Below are positions 1 to 6,941 of a stretch of 10,420 nt of DNA, one piece after another. The DNA is from Halobacteriales archaeon QS_5_70_15. GTDB taxonomy: Archaea; Halobacteriota; Halobacteria; Halobacteriales; Haloarculaceae. The stretch's first letter is position 1. Every line of letters starts with the position of its first letter. Location: contig PXRQ01000039.1 in the NCBI GenBank assembly GCA_003022005.1, forward strand, positions 1 to 10,420. The letters run 5' to 3'. The notes under the pieces were generated by a model. The model did no database searches. It was not told the DNA's origin and worked only from the letters and a program-made list of their open reading frames with translations. The position numbers were made by a program, and so were the translations under genes.

Positions 1-721
1 GGTGGGTGACGAAGTGGTCGAGCGCCTGCACCGCCTGCCGTCGCGTCACCGGCCAGCGGAACCGCTCGGGGTCGGCCCAGTCGCCGCCGAAGGGCGGGTC
101 GTCGTACCCACCTGCGAAGGTATCGTTGACCCACTGCCGGACGCTGTCGGTTAGCTCGTCGGGCGCGAACGTCGGCGGCTCGGCAGGCGCCCAGTCTTCC
201 GGCGGCGTCTCCCGGTTCTGGTCGTCGTAGTTCCATTCGCCGCCGACCGGCTCGCCGTCGTCCATCAGATACCCGGTCTCCCGGCGCATGAACCGGTAGA
301 ACTCCTCGTGTCGGTAGCGGCCCTCGCCGTCCCACCGGTCGAACTGCGCCGGCGAACAGCAGAACCGCTCGTCGGGAACGAACTCGACGGTGCCGCCGGC
401 ATTCTCGACCAGTTCCCGGAGTCGCTGTCGTGCAGCGTCGGTCTGTGGCGCCGTCGTCACGAGGTGGTCGTCGGGCGCTGCCTGGAAATGCGCGGCGAGC
501 CCGTCTGCAAAGCTCGCTGCGCGACGATAGCGCACGTCCCGTCCCGCCGCCCGGAGCTCGTCGCGGAAATGACGCATCGCGCTGATCACCAGCGTCAGCT
601 TGTGCGGGTGATAGGGGAGCTTGCGAGCGAACGATTCCGCCTCGACGAGTAGTATCGGCTCGTCGGGGCGATTTGCCACCGGACCACGGGCGAGGTGGTC
701 CCCGCGGAGCCACACCGTCAC
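1..721 (-). CDS. Photolyase/cryptochrome-related protein (DPRP/PhrB-like), N-terminal part
   Basis: The frame is open from the left edge, so only the first 240 codons are present. The start is a GTG at 721-719; the product opens MTVWLRGDHLARG, which matches the usual opening of this family. An internal GTG at about residue 15 would remove that first strand. Family-like blocks are a KLPYHPHKLTLV segment followed by SAMRHFRDEL, and further on GYLMDDGEPVGGEWNYD with nearby N and R residues. These resemble the deoxyribodipyrimidine photolyase-related family, which includes the iron-sulfur bacterial photolyases that repair UV-induced (6-4) lesions using FAD and light. The FAD pocket and any cluster cysteines lie in the missing C-terminal half, so repair activity versus a cryptochrome-like sensor role cannot be told. 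The family assignment is recognition by eye. It is divergent from the halocyanin fragment at 832. Confidence 0.85.
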   Translation of the reverse strand, partial: MTVWLRGDHLARGPVANRPDEPILLVEAESFARKLPYHPHKLTLVISAMRHFRDELRAAGRDVRYRRAASFADGLAAHFQAAPDDHLVTTAPQTDAARQRLRELVENAGGTVEFVPDERFCCSPAQFDRWDGEGRYRHEEFYRFMRRETGYLMDDGEPVGGEWNYDDQNRETPPEDWAPAEPPTFAPDELTDSVRQWVNDTFAGGYDDPPFGGDWADPERFRWPVTRRQAVQALDHFVTH

Positions 722-780
722 GGCTGCCCTCGCATACCCGCGGTAACGGCTGCACGATAATGAATCCCCAGCCGTGACGG
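715..780. repeat. 12-bp perfect inverted repeat in the divergent photolyase/halocyanin promoter region
   Basis: CCGTCACGGCTG at 715-726 is the exact reverse complement of CAGCCGTGACGG at 769-780, with 42 bases between. The left arm covers the photolyase-like start codon (721-719). The right arm sits about 50 bases before the halocyanin fragment. A shorter direct copy, CGGCTGC, occurs at 721-727 and 747-753. Together these could be operator half-sites controlling both divergent genes, or a hairpin in the photolyase transcript. This is inference from symmetry only. A weak TATA-like TTACT at 803-807, about 26 bases before the ATG at 832, would fit a leaderless halocyanin transcript. Confidence 0.45.
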
Positions 781-831
781 GGCCGGCCGTAATCGACCCA
801 CGTTACTGTGTATGCGGCGTCCCGGTGACGG

Positions 832-1014
832 ATGAGCGACGACCAGACGCGGCGGGCGTTCATCGGTACCGCGACGCTCTCGACGGCCGGGCTGTTGGCC
901 GGCTGTGGTGGGTCAAACGGCGACCCCGAGGCTGGTACCGACTCGGCATCGATTGTTGATGCCTATCTCGATTCGACCACCAACTACAGTGGGGAGATCG
1001 ACGAGTCGGGTGCC
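832..1014 (+). pseudogene. Truncated halocyanin-like Tat lipoprotein (N-terminus only)
   Basis: From the ATG at 832 the product has a twin-arginine signal (R7-R8, followed by AFIG), a hydrophobic stretch and a lipobox LAGC with Cys25. An acidic linker and VDAYLDSTTNYSGEIDESG follow. This is the usual layout of haloarchaeal halocyanins: a Tat lipoprotein leader, then a short D/Y/N segment before the cupredoxin fold. The similarity ends at about residue 60-61 (about position 1012). The frame continues to a stop at 1305, but that part is antisense to the TadC-like gene and is proline- and serine-rich with no copper ligands. The copper domain is therefore absent, and the gene is either truncated by rearrangement or cut at a chimeric join. 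As it stands it would encode an anchored lipoprotein with no redox centre. Confidence 0.7.
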
Positions 1015-3446
1015 TATCCGACCGCGATCCAGACGACCAGCGCAATCGTCGAGAGGATGACGGCGAACTTCACGCCCGCCAGCAGTTTCACCTCACGGAT
1101 GTACCCCGCGATGAACGAGGACAGCAGCGCTTGCAGCGTGACCGCGTGGAAGAACAGCATCGATAGCGCGTCCGTGTCGACGGCGCCGCCGAAGCCGCCA
1201 CCGGGACCGGACCCGCCTCCGCCGCTGGCCTGCTCGGTCAGGCCGGCCATCACGTCGAGGAACTGCGTCTTCAGCAGCGCCATCACGCCCAGCAGCGTGA
1301 GGTAGGTCATGATGATAATGACCGTCTGCATCCGGGTCCGGGATTTCCGGGAGCGGTCGATGTCATCCTGGTTCTCGGCGGCCTGTGCCGCCGTCGAGAG
1401 CACGTCCTGAATCTGGCTGGAGGCCTCCTGGGCCTCCGCGATGAGTTTCACCGTCCGCGCCATCCGCGGGACGTGGTACTTGTTGTTGAACTCCCGCAAG
1501 GCGTCTTTGAGGCTGGTCCCGTAGTTGACCTTCGCGTGCATCGTCTCTAGCTCCTCAGAGAGCTTGCCGGCGGAGGTATCGGAGACGACGCGGATGGACT
1601 CGAGCAACGTCATCCCGGTGTCGTTGGCCGACGCGAGCTTCCGGAGGTTGTCCGAGAGGTCGCTGATAATCGCTTTCCGGGACCGGACGTTCCACTCGTA
1701 GAACACGGCCAGCGGGATGAAGTTGGTGTACATCGGCACGTACACCCAGAAGAACGTCCCGGAGACGGGATTCACTTGTAGACCGGCCAGAGTCAGGGGC
1801 GCCCAGCCGAGCACGATGGACAGCACCAACGTGAAGATGGATAGCGGCACTGTGAGCCCGAGCACCAGCAGCGGATGGTCGCGGAAGAAGTGGTGGGGCT
1901 TTTTCAGAATCTCCACCAGCTCGTAGGTCCCTTCCCGGGTCTTTATCCGGTCGAACACGCTGTAACTGCCGGTGTACTGCTCGATGAGGCCGAGGTTGAA
2001 CACCGCGATGCCCTCGTCAACGACGACCGCTTCCTCGTCGGAGTTCGGACGGAGGTAGCCGTCGCCGACGTCGTCGTGGGTGACCGTCGAGACCAGCACC
2101 AAGAAGGCGATACCGGTCAGCGGGATGAGCCCGTAGACGGTCCCGTAGATGAGCATCTGCTTGGCGTTGCCCATCATCGTCATGATGACCAGGATGATGA
2201 TGAGCAGGAGCGGGAACAGCGAGAGCGTCATGTACATCTCGCCGAACAGCTCCAGAGTCTCCAGCATCTTCTCCTGTTCCTGCTTGGTCGTCCGCATGTG
2301 CTTTTCCTTCTGGTCCTCGAGGAACGAGGTCATGTCCCCACCGGAGTTGATAATCGAGAGCATGTCGGTGAGGAACTGCGAGAGCTCGTCGGATGGGGTC
2401 TGAATCGCCTGGTTCCGGACCGCAGTCCGGTAGTCGGTATCGAAATACTCCGTCTCGAGGACGATGGATTTGAACTCCTGTGCGACCTCGCCGTAGGTGT
2501 CGTCTGCCTCGGCCATCGACTCCAGAATTTCGAGCTGGTTCAGCCCGCCCACGGAGAGGGCGTACATGAACGAAATCGCGTCAGAGAGGAGGATATTGAT
2601 TTCCCGTTCGCGCGCGTTCGCACGGAAGAACGGAATCGAGACGAGCGAGCCGAAGCCGATGCGCTCGCTCGAGACGCGGGCCGTGACGACGAACCGCGCG
2701 AGCGAGAGCGACACCGCGTAGAGGAAGAGGAGCGGGAGCGCCCACATGATCTGCGTGAACGGGTCCGGCGGGGAGAACAGCGCGCCGAAGGCGAAGATGC
2801 CGACGACGGCGTACTTCCACTTGTCGCGGAACGTCTCGTAGGGGACGATCTCGGCGTAGGCCAGCCCGGACATCACGAGCGGCAACTGCGCCGCGAGCCC
2901 GAACGAGATCGTGAGGAGGAAGATGAACTGCGCCCAGAGGACGATACTGTAGGTGGGTTCGAACCCCGCCTGGACGGCGTTCGAGGCCAGGAAGTTCAGC
3001 ATCAGGGGGAAGAACAGGAGGTAGGCGTAGGCCGCGCCGCCGAGCAGCAGCAGGAGGCTGGCCAGCGCGAGGACGACGATCTTCCACCGGGAGAGGTCGA
3101 CCCGGTCCGGTATCCAGAGGTCCCGCTCGCGGAGGCCGTCCCTGGCGTAGTAGAGCAGGAACGGCACGGAGAGTAGCGCCCCGACGACGAGGCCGATCTT
3201 CACCTGGAGGAGGATGACGTCGAAGGGGGTGACCGCCACGACCTGGATGTTCGGGTTGGTGTGGAGGTCGGCCTGCATCCGGTTCCAGACGAACGCCCGG
3301 AGCGCCCAGATGGTGAGCATGAGCCCGACCACGAACACCAGGAACACCTTCTGGAGGTGGCTCTGGGCGGCCGACAGCATCGCGCCGAGCGTTTCCCGGC
3401 CGCTGTCGACGGTCCGGACGGCGTCCTCGTCGATGGCGCCCGACAC
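1014..3446 (-). CDS. TatC-TadC in-frame fusion (Tat translocase core joined to truncated pilus platform protein)
   Basis: Read from the GTG at 3446 (opening MSGAIDEDAVRT) this is 810 residues. Residues 1-262 are a TatC: six hydrophobic segments (about 34-52, 76-100, 122-148, 168-194, 211-225, 231-254), with TPFDVILLQVKIG, AYAYLLFFPL, QLPLVMSGL and FSPPDPFTQIMWALP, as in the shorter of the two haloarchaeal TatC types. From about residue 263 (GFGSLVSIPFFRAN) it is a haloarchaeal TadC/T2SF protein. It has two repeats (about 275-425 and 586-727), each a helical cytoplasmic block followed by membrane segments, a glycine-rich loop at 741-754, and a plausible native C-terminus. The TatC lacks its usual C-terminal tail, and the TadC lacks roughly its first 150 residues. 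In-frame upstream codons to 3833 are GC-rich shadow sequence. No natural TatC-TadC fusion is known to me, so this may be a chimeric join. The two domain identities are secure; the fusion is not. Confidence 0.8.
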   Translation of the reverse strand: MSGAIDEDAVRTVDSGRETLGAMLSAAQSHLQKVFLVFVVGLMLTIWALRAFVWNRMQADLHTNPNIQVVAVTPFDVILLQVKIGLVVGALLSVPFLLYYARDGLRERDLWIPDRVDLSRWKIVVLALASLLLLLGGAAYAYLLFFPLMLNFLASNAVQAGFEPTYSIVLWAQFIFLLTISFGLAAQLPLVMSGLAYAEIVPYETFRDKWKYAVVGIFAFGALFSPPDPFTQIMWALPLLFLYAVSLSLARFVVTARVSSERIGFGSLVSIPFFRANAREREINILLSDAISFMYALSVGGLNQLEILESMAEADDTYGEVAQEFKSIVLETEYFDTDYRTAVRNQAIQTPSDELSQFLTDMLSIINSGGDMTSFLEDQKEKHMRTTKQEQEKMLETLELFGEMYMTLSLFPLLLIIILVIMTMMGNAKQMLIYGTVYGLIPLTGIAFLVLVSTVTHDDVGDGYLRPNSDEEAVVVDEGIAVFNLGLIEQYTGSYSVFDRIKTREGTYELVEILKKPHHFFRDHPLLVLGLTVPLSIFTLVLSIVLGWAPLTLAGLQVNPVSGTFFWVYVPMYTNFIPLAVFYEWNVRSRKAIISDLSDNLRKLASANDTGMTLLESIRVVSDTSAGKLSEELETMHAKVNYGTSLKDALREFNNKYHVPRMARTVKLIAEAQEASSQIQDVLSTAAQAAENQDDIDRSRKSRTRMQTVIIIMTYLTLLGVMALLKTQFLDVMAGLTEQASGGGGSGPGGGFGGAVDTDALSMLFFHAVTLQALLSSFIAGYIREVKLLAGVKFAVILSTIALVVWIAVG
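2642..2671. repeat. 9-bp inverted repeat at the TatC/TadC junction
   Basis: CGAGCGAGC at 2642-2650 is the exact reverse complement of GCTCGCTCG at 2663-2671, separated by 12 bases. It lies where TatC-like sequence (ending near Glu261) gives way to TadC-like sequence (from about Gly264). GC also steps at this point: sampled lines run 55-60% to the left and 65% or more to the right. The repeat encodes Ser-Ser-Glu-Arg on one arm and Gly-Ser-Leu-Val on the other, so it may be codon coincidence. It could also mark where a template switch or recombination occurred. Confidence 0.5.
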
Positions 3447-3673
3447 ACGGGCCCGTTGGGGACAACCGCCTATCAATCCCCTGTTTCGGTGCGTCAGTGA
3501 GATTCCACGACCCCGACGCGACGACCCCGGGCCGGTCCTCGCGCGGGTCGTCGGGAGGTGGTGGGGGTCCGACGGCGGGACGGTGTCGAGCGTCCGTCGC
3601 ACGGGCCCGGAACCGCGGGCACGTCCCGAGGCAAGAAGAAGGCTTACAAGCGCATAGAACCCACCCGAGGACG
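3447..3673. promoter_or_regulatory. Divergent promoter region between the two tatC genes
   Basis: This gene-free spacer separates the minus-strand tatC start (GTG at 3446) from the plus-strand start (ATG at 3674). On the plus strand AAGGCTTACAAG, ending at 3650, gives a TATA-like core CTTACAA at 3643-3649. That is about 26 bases before 3672, which fits a leaderless transcript starting at or just before the ATG. On the minus strand a less convincing ATTGATAG-type element lies near 3470-3478, about 30 bases before the GTG. The middle (3500-3640) is very GC-rich, with no feature I recognise. Confidence 0.5.
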
Positions 3674-5266
3674 ATGGGAGACGAGGTGCCCGACGAGGGG
3701 GCGGACGACGCGCCCGACCCGGAGTCCGGGGAGGAGCCGTCGGCCCGTGCCGACGACGACGCCGGCACCCCCGAGGACGCCTCGAACGACGCCGACACCC
3801 CCGAGGACGCGGGGACGGAAACGGGATCGCCACCGGGATCCACGGATGCCGATGGGGATGGTGAAACCGGGACGGACGAGGGGGATGCGGACGGGGGGCT
3901 CTGGGCGGACATCACCGTCCCCGAGGACGCCTCGACCGGCGATGCGGGGGACGCCGGGGGCGAGTCGGTCGACGCCGGCGCGGGCGGTCCGACGGACGAC
4001 GAAGCGGCAGCCGACGGGACGACGGACGAGGAGACCGCCGGGGTCGGGGACGAAGTGGACGGCGGGAACACCGACGGAGCCGACGAGGTAGAGGACGACG
4101 CCGGGGACGGGGACGGGATCCCCGACGACTACGACCCGTTCCAGCCGTCGGTCGACCTCGACTACGGGGCCCACCAGTACCCCAGTCCGGCCGCCGACGA
4201 TGACGGGGAGGGCGAGGAGCCGGACGCCGACGGCTCGGGAACGGACGGCCCGGACGGCCCGGACGACACGGACGACGTTGACGACACGGCCAGTACGGAT
4301 GACGCGGACGCCGGGGCAGGCGGCGCGTCCTCCGACGCCGGGCACGCCCCCGACCCGGAGGAGATGACCGAGGAGTGGTCGGCCGACGAGGTGGTGCCCG
4401 GCGGGGACATGGGCGAGGCGGGCGACGCCTCGGCGGCGAAGTCCGACGGGGGCTACGCCGACGGGACCGACGCGGTCGGCGGGTACGAACCGGTGACGGA
4501 GGACGACGAGGAGCTCTTCGAGGGGCCCCCCGACGACCAGGAGATGCCGCTCGCGGACCACATCGAGGAGATGGTCCGCCGGCTCGGGGTCGTCCTCGTC
4601 GTGATGGCGATCGTCTCGGGGATCGTCTTCCCGTTCGGCGAGCGGATCATCAACTTCCTCTGGTACAGCGTGCTGGTGTCGGACCCCGTTCCACAGCCGC
4701 GGGTCTACCACCCGCTCGCGCTGGTCCTCGCGCGGCTGAAGGTGGCGACGCTCGCCGGGTTCATCGTCGCGCTGCCCGTCTTCGTCTACGAGTCGTACCT
4801 GTTCATGCGACCGGGGCTCTACCCCCACGAACGGCGCTACTACCTCGCGAGCGTCCCCACCAGCCTCGTCCTCGCCACCGTCGGGGTGCTGTTCGCCTAC
4901 TTCCTCGTCCTGCCGGCGCTGTTCACCTACTTCCTCTACTACTCCGACGAGGTGACGATCATCGCGTTCGGGCTGACCGAGACGTTCGACCTGATGGTCC
5001 TCATGCTCGGCGGGTTCGCGTTCATCTTCCAGATCCCGCTGTTCGTGATGCTCGCCATCATGATGGGGCTCACGACCCGGCAGTGGATGGCCGACCGGCG
5101 CCTCTACTTCTGGGGAGCGTTCCTCGGGCTGGCGTTCCTGTTCAGCCCGGATCCGACCGGCATGGCGCCCATCATCGTCGCCGCGACGATGGTCGCGCTG
5201 TTCGAGGGGACGCTGTTCCTCCTGAAGTGGACCAAGCGGGGCCGCAGGCGGGCCCCCGGAGGGTGA
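3674..5266 (+). CDS. tatC: Twin-arginine translocase subunit TatC (second type) with long acidic N-terminal tail
   Basis: The product is 530 residues, starting at the ATG at 3674 and placed there by a TATA-like element at 3643-3649. Residues 1 to about 284 are a low-complexity tail rich in D, G, A, E and T, with no hydrophobic segment. The TatC domain follows: MPLADHIEEMVRRL at 291-304, then six membrane segments between about 305 and 517. Family blocks are FMRPGLYPHERR (377-388), FAYFLVLPALFTYF (407-420), FQIPLFVMLA (452-461) and SPDPTGMAPI (491-500). TatC recognises RR signal peptides and forms the core of the Tat pore; haloarchaea export most secreted proteins this way. It is divergent from the TatC of the fusion gene, the arrangement expected for the two haloarchaeal tatC genes. 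The tail is much longer than in bacterial TatC and would lie on the cytoplasmic side. Confidence 0.92.
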   Translation: MGDEVPDEGADDAPDPESGEEPSARADDDAGTPEDASNDADTPEDAGTETGSPPGSTDADGDGETGTDEGDADGGLWADITVPEDASTGDAGDAGGESVDAGAGGPTDDEAAADGTTDEETAGVGDEVDGGNTDGADEVEDDAGDGDGIPDDYDPFQPSVDLDYGAHQYPSPAADDDGEGEEPDADGSGTDGPDGPDDTDDVDDTASTDDADAGAGGASSDAGHAPDPEEMTEEWSADEVVPGGDMGEAGDASAAKSDGGYADGTDAVGGYEPVTEDDEELFEGPPDDQEMPLADHIEEMVRRLGVVLVVMAIVSGIVFPFGERIINFLWYSVLVSDPVPQPRVYHPLALVLARLKVATLAGFIVALPVFVYESYLFMRPGLYPHERRYYLASVPTSLVLATVGVLFAYFLVLPALFTYFLYYSDEVTIIAFGLTETFDLMVLMLGGFAFIFQIPLFVMLAIMMGLTTRQWMADRRLYFWGAFLGLAFLFSPDPTGMAPIIVAATMVALFEGTLFLLKWTKRGRRRAPGG

Positions 5267-5305
5267 CCCCACCTCCGGGCGGCCGGCAACGGCAGCCACG
5301 GCTCG

Positions 5306-5989
5306 GTCGTCCGACACGGTGAGACCGACTGGAACCTGCGCGGCCGGATGCAGGGGTGGGCGCCGGTCCCGCTGAACGGCACCGGGCGGGAACAGGCCGA
5401 CGACGTCGGCCGCTACCTCGTCCGCGAGTACGACGTCGACCGGGTCGTCTCGTCGGGCCTCGAGCGGACCCACGAGACGACCGAACTCGTCACTGCGCAC
5501 GTGGACGCGCCCGTGACCTGCGAGTCCGCGTGGCGCGAGCGATACATCGGCGTCTACCAGGGGCTCGACTACGAGGACGTCGTCGAGCGGTTCCCGGCGT
5601 TCGCCCTCGGGGAGAGGGGCATCGAAGCCGTCGACCGGACCCCGGAGTCCGGCGAGTCCCTGCTGGAGGTCCGCGAGCGCGTGGTCGAGGCGTGGCGGGC
5701 GCTGCTCGACGGCGACGACGCGTCGGGGACGGCCGCCGGCGACGGGGACGGCGACAGCGAGTGGGAGACGGCGCTCGTGGTGACCCACGGCGGCCCGATC
5801 AAACTCCTGCTCGGACACCTCAAGGGGATGGACGCCCGGACGTCGCTGCGCGAGCACGCCCAGTCCAACTGCGCGGTCAACGAGATCCGCGTCGACGGGG
5901 ACGACGCCGAGGTGGTTCGGGAGAACGTCACCGGGTGGGCCGACGGGACGGACGCGGGGGTGGGTGACCCCTCCGAGGACGGGGAGTAG
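5306..5989 (+). CDS. Histidine phosphatase (phosphoglycerate mutase-like), start codon missing
   Basis: The protein carries the branch's hallmark RHGETDWN, with the catalytic histidine codon at 5315-5317. It continues with GRMQGWAPVPLNGTGREQA, a VVSSGLERTHETTE block, the acidic WRERYIGVYQGLDYED segment, and the second catalytic histidine in VVTHGGPI (codon at 5786). It ends in an acidic tail at a TAG at 5987-5989. These residues point to a 2-histidine phosphatase acting on a phosphorylated small molecule or sugar; the substrate is not deducible. The nearest in-frame start, ATG at 5348, lies after the catalytic RHG and would give a dead protein. Between the tatC stop (5264-5266) and 5348 there is no ATG, GTG or TTG in frame. 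The region before VVRHG does not look like a normal beta strand with a methionine, so the true start appears deleted or altered. Confidence 0.8.
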   Translation, partial: VVRHGETDWNLRGRMQGWAPVPLNGTGREQADDVGRYLVREYDVDRVVSSGLERTHETTELVTAHVDAPVTCESAWRERYIGVYQGLDYEDVVERFPAFALGERGIEAVDRTPESGESLLEVRERVVEAWRALLDGDDASGTAAGDGDGDSEWETALVVTHGGPIKLLLGHLKGMDARTSLREHAQSNCAVNEIRVDGDDAEVVRENVTGWADGTDAGVGDPSEDGE

Positions 5990-6235
5990 TCCCGCCGACC
6001 GCCGCCGCACGGGGCGGGTCGGTCCGCCCGCGGGGTCGGCGGGATCGACCGCATCGAGCGCGGGCGGGACGGCCGCCGGCTCCGGATCGACTGCGAGCGT
6101 GCGGCGGCGTCCGACGTCCTCGCGGCGGCCCGGGAGGCGGTTGCCCTCGACGGGTTCGAGGTTCGCGAACCGGACCTCCGGGAGGTCTTCGCTCGGCACG
6201 TCCCGGCGGCAGGTAGCGGGGGTGGTGCGCCGTGA
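5990..6235 (+). pseudogene. C-terminal remnant of an ABC transporter ATP-binding protein (NosF/CcmA-like)
   Basis: An open frame without a start runs through 6040-6235 and ends at the TGA at 6233-6235, which overlaps the GTG start of the permease by four bases (GTGA). It encodes GVGGIDRIERGRDGRRLRID, then about 20 residues of helix, then FEVREPDLREVFARHVP. That is the pattern seen at the end of ABC-2 type ATPases, where a small beta domain is followed by a helix containing LEDVF. No Walker A, signature LSGGQ, Walker B or H-loop is present upstream, where the phosphatase ends at 5989. The overlap with a membrane permease supports an original ATPase-permease operon, with roughly the first 230 residues of the ATPase now gone. 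Confidence 0.68.
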
Positions 6236-6921
6236 GCGACGGCGGTCCGGATCCCGGATGCCAGCGCGAGACCGACGGCGGCACCGTCGCGGCGACCGGG
6301 GGCGGAAGCGATGTCCACGCCGACACCGCCGTCGGCTCCGGCCGGGAGCGGTCCGACCGGCTGTCGATGCTCGGCGCCGTCCGGACGGTCGCCCGCCGGG
6401 AGTACCGGGTCGCCGCGCGCAACCGCCGGGAGGTCGGACTGTCGGCGCTGTTCGCGCTGTTCGCGGTCGGGGTCGTCGGGTTCGCGGCGGCCCGCCCCGA
6501 CGCGAGACATGACGTCATCGTCGCCAGCCTCGTCGAACTCGGGGGCTACCTCGTCCCGCTGGTGGCGCTGGTCGTCGGCTACGACGCGGTCGTCGGGCCC
6601 GAGGAGTCGGGGACGCTCGACACGTTGCTGGCCTTGCCGGTCGCCCGCGGGACGGTCCTCGTCGGGACGTTCCTCGCGGTGTGCGTTCTCGTCTCGTCGC
6701 TCGCGAGCGAGAGGACCCGGGCGCTCGGGGTCTGGGTCTGGTTCGTCCTCCTCCACGACCTGCTCGCGATCGGAGCGGTGGCCGCACTCCGGCCTCCCGG
6801 GCCCGCGGCCGCGGCGAGCGGTGCCGGCTTCTCGACCCCCGTGCTCGTCGCGGCGCTGGCGGCCTGGATCGCTCTCCCCGTGGCCGCGGCGGCGCGGGCG
6901 ATGGCGCGGCGGCGGATCTGA
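6232..6921 (+). CDS. ABC-2 type permease, NosY-like, apparently shortened
   Basis: The GTG at 6232 overlaps the preceding stop and gives 229 residues; an ATG at 6367 (residue 46, MLGAVRTVARREYR) is an alternative start just before the family core. The core has an amphipathic RREYRVAARNRRE segment, then hydrophobic helices at about 66-84, 94-118, 141-159, 165-185 and 202-222. It includes GYDAVVGPEESGTLDTLLALPVAR, the most conserved stretch of NosY-like permeases. After LVGTFLAV the usual stretch of roughly 50-60 residues is missing and the chain resumes at VLVSSLASERTRALG. The end (STPVLVAALAAW) also looks joined after a gap. Such permeases move copper- or sulfur-related substrates for nitrous oxide reductase or function in generic export. 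With its ATPase reduced to a tail, this copy is probably not functional as shown. Confidence 0.72.
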   Translation: MSDGGPDPGCQRETDGGTVAATGGGSDVHADTAVGSGRERSDRLSMLGAVRTVARREYRVAARNRREVGLSALFALFAVGVVGFAAARPDARHDVIVASLVELGGYLVPLVALVVGYDAVVGPEESGTLDTLLALPVARGTVLVGTFLAVCVLVSSLASERTRALGVWVWFVLLHDLLAIGAVAALRPPGPAAAASGAGFSTPVLVAALAAWIALPVAAAARAMARRRI

Positions 6922-6941
6922 CGGCGACGGCTCCGATTCCC

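Noticed and set aside
1875..3176. 433-codon plus-strand open frame opposite the TatC-TadC gene
   Set aside because: It is composed almost wholly of E, R, V, D and H runs and is antisense to well-recognised membrane domains.
3447..3833. 129 extra codons before the GTG of the TatC-TadC gene
   Set aside because: They are R/P/G-rich and cover the divergent promoter of the other tatC. Family similarity begins at MSGAIDEDAV.
5264..5312. Stop-codon readthrough producing a TatC-phosphatase fusion protein
   Set aside because: The sequence between is not domain-like and no readthrough signal is visible. A lost start codon explains the facts more simply.
3644..6199. 851-codon minus-strand open frame opposite tatC and the phosphatase
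   Set aside because: Its translation is R/V/P/D-rich low complexity without any domain. It is the complement of GC-rich coding sequence that has clear TatC and phosphatase motifs on the plus strand.
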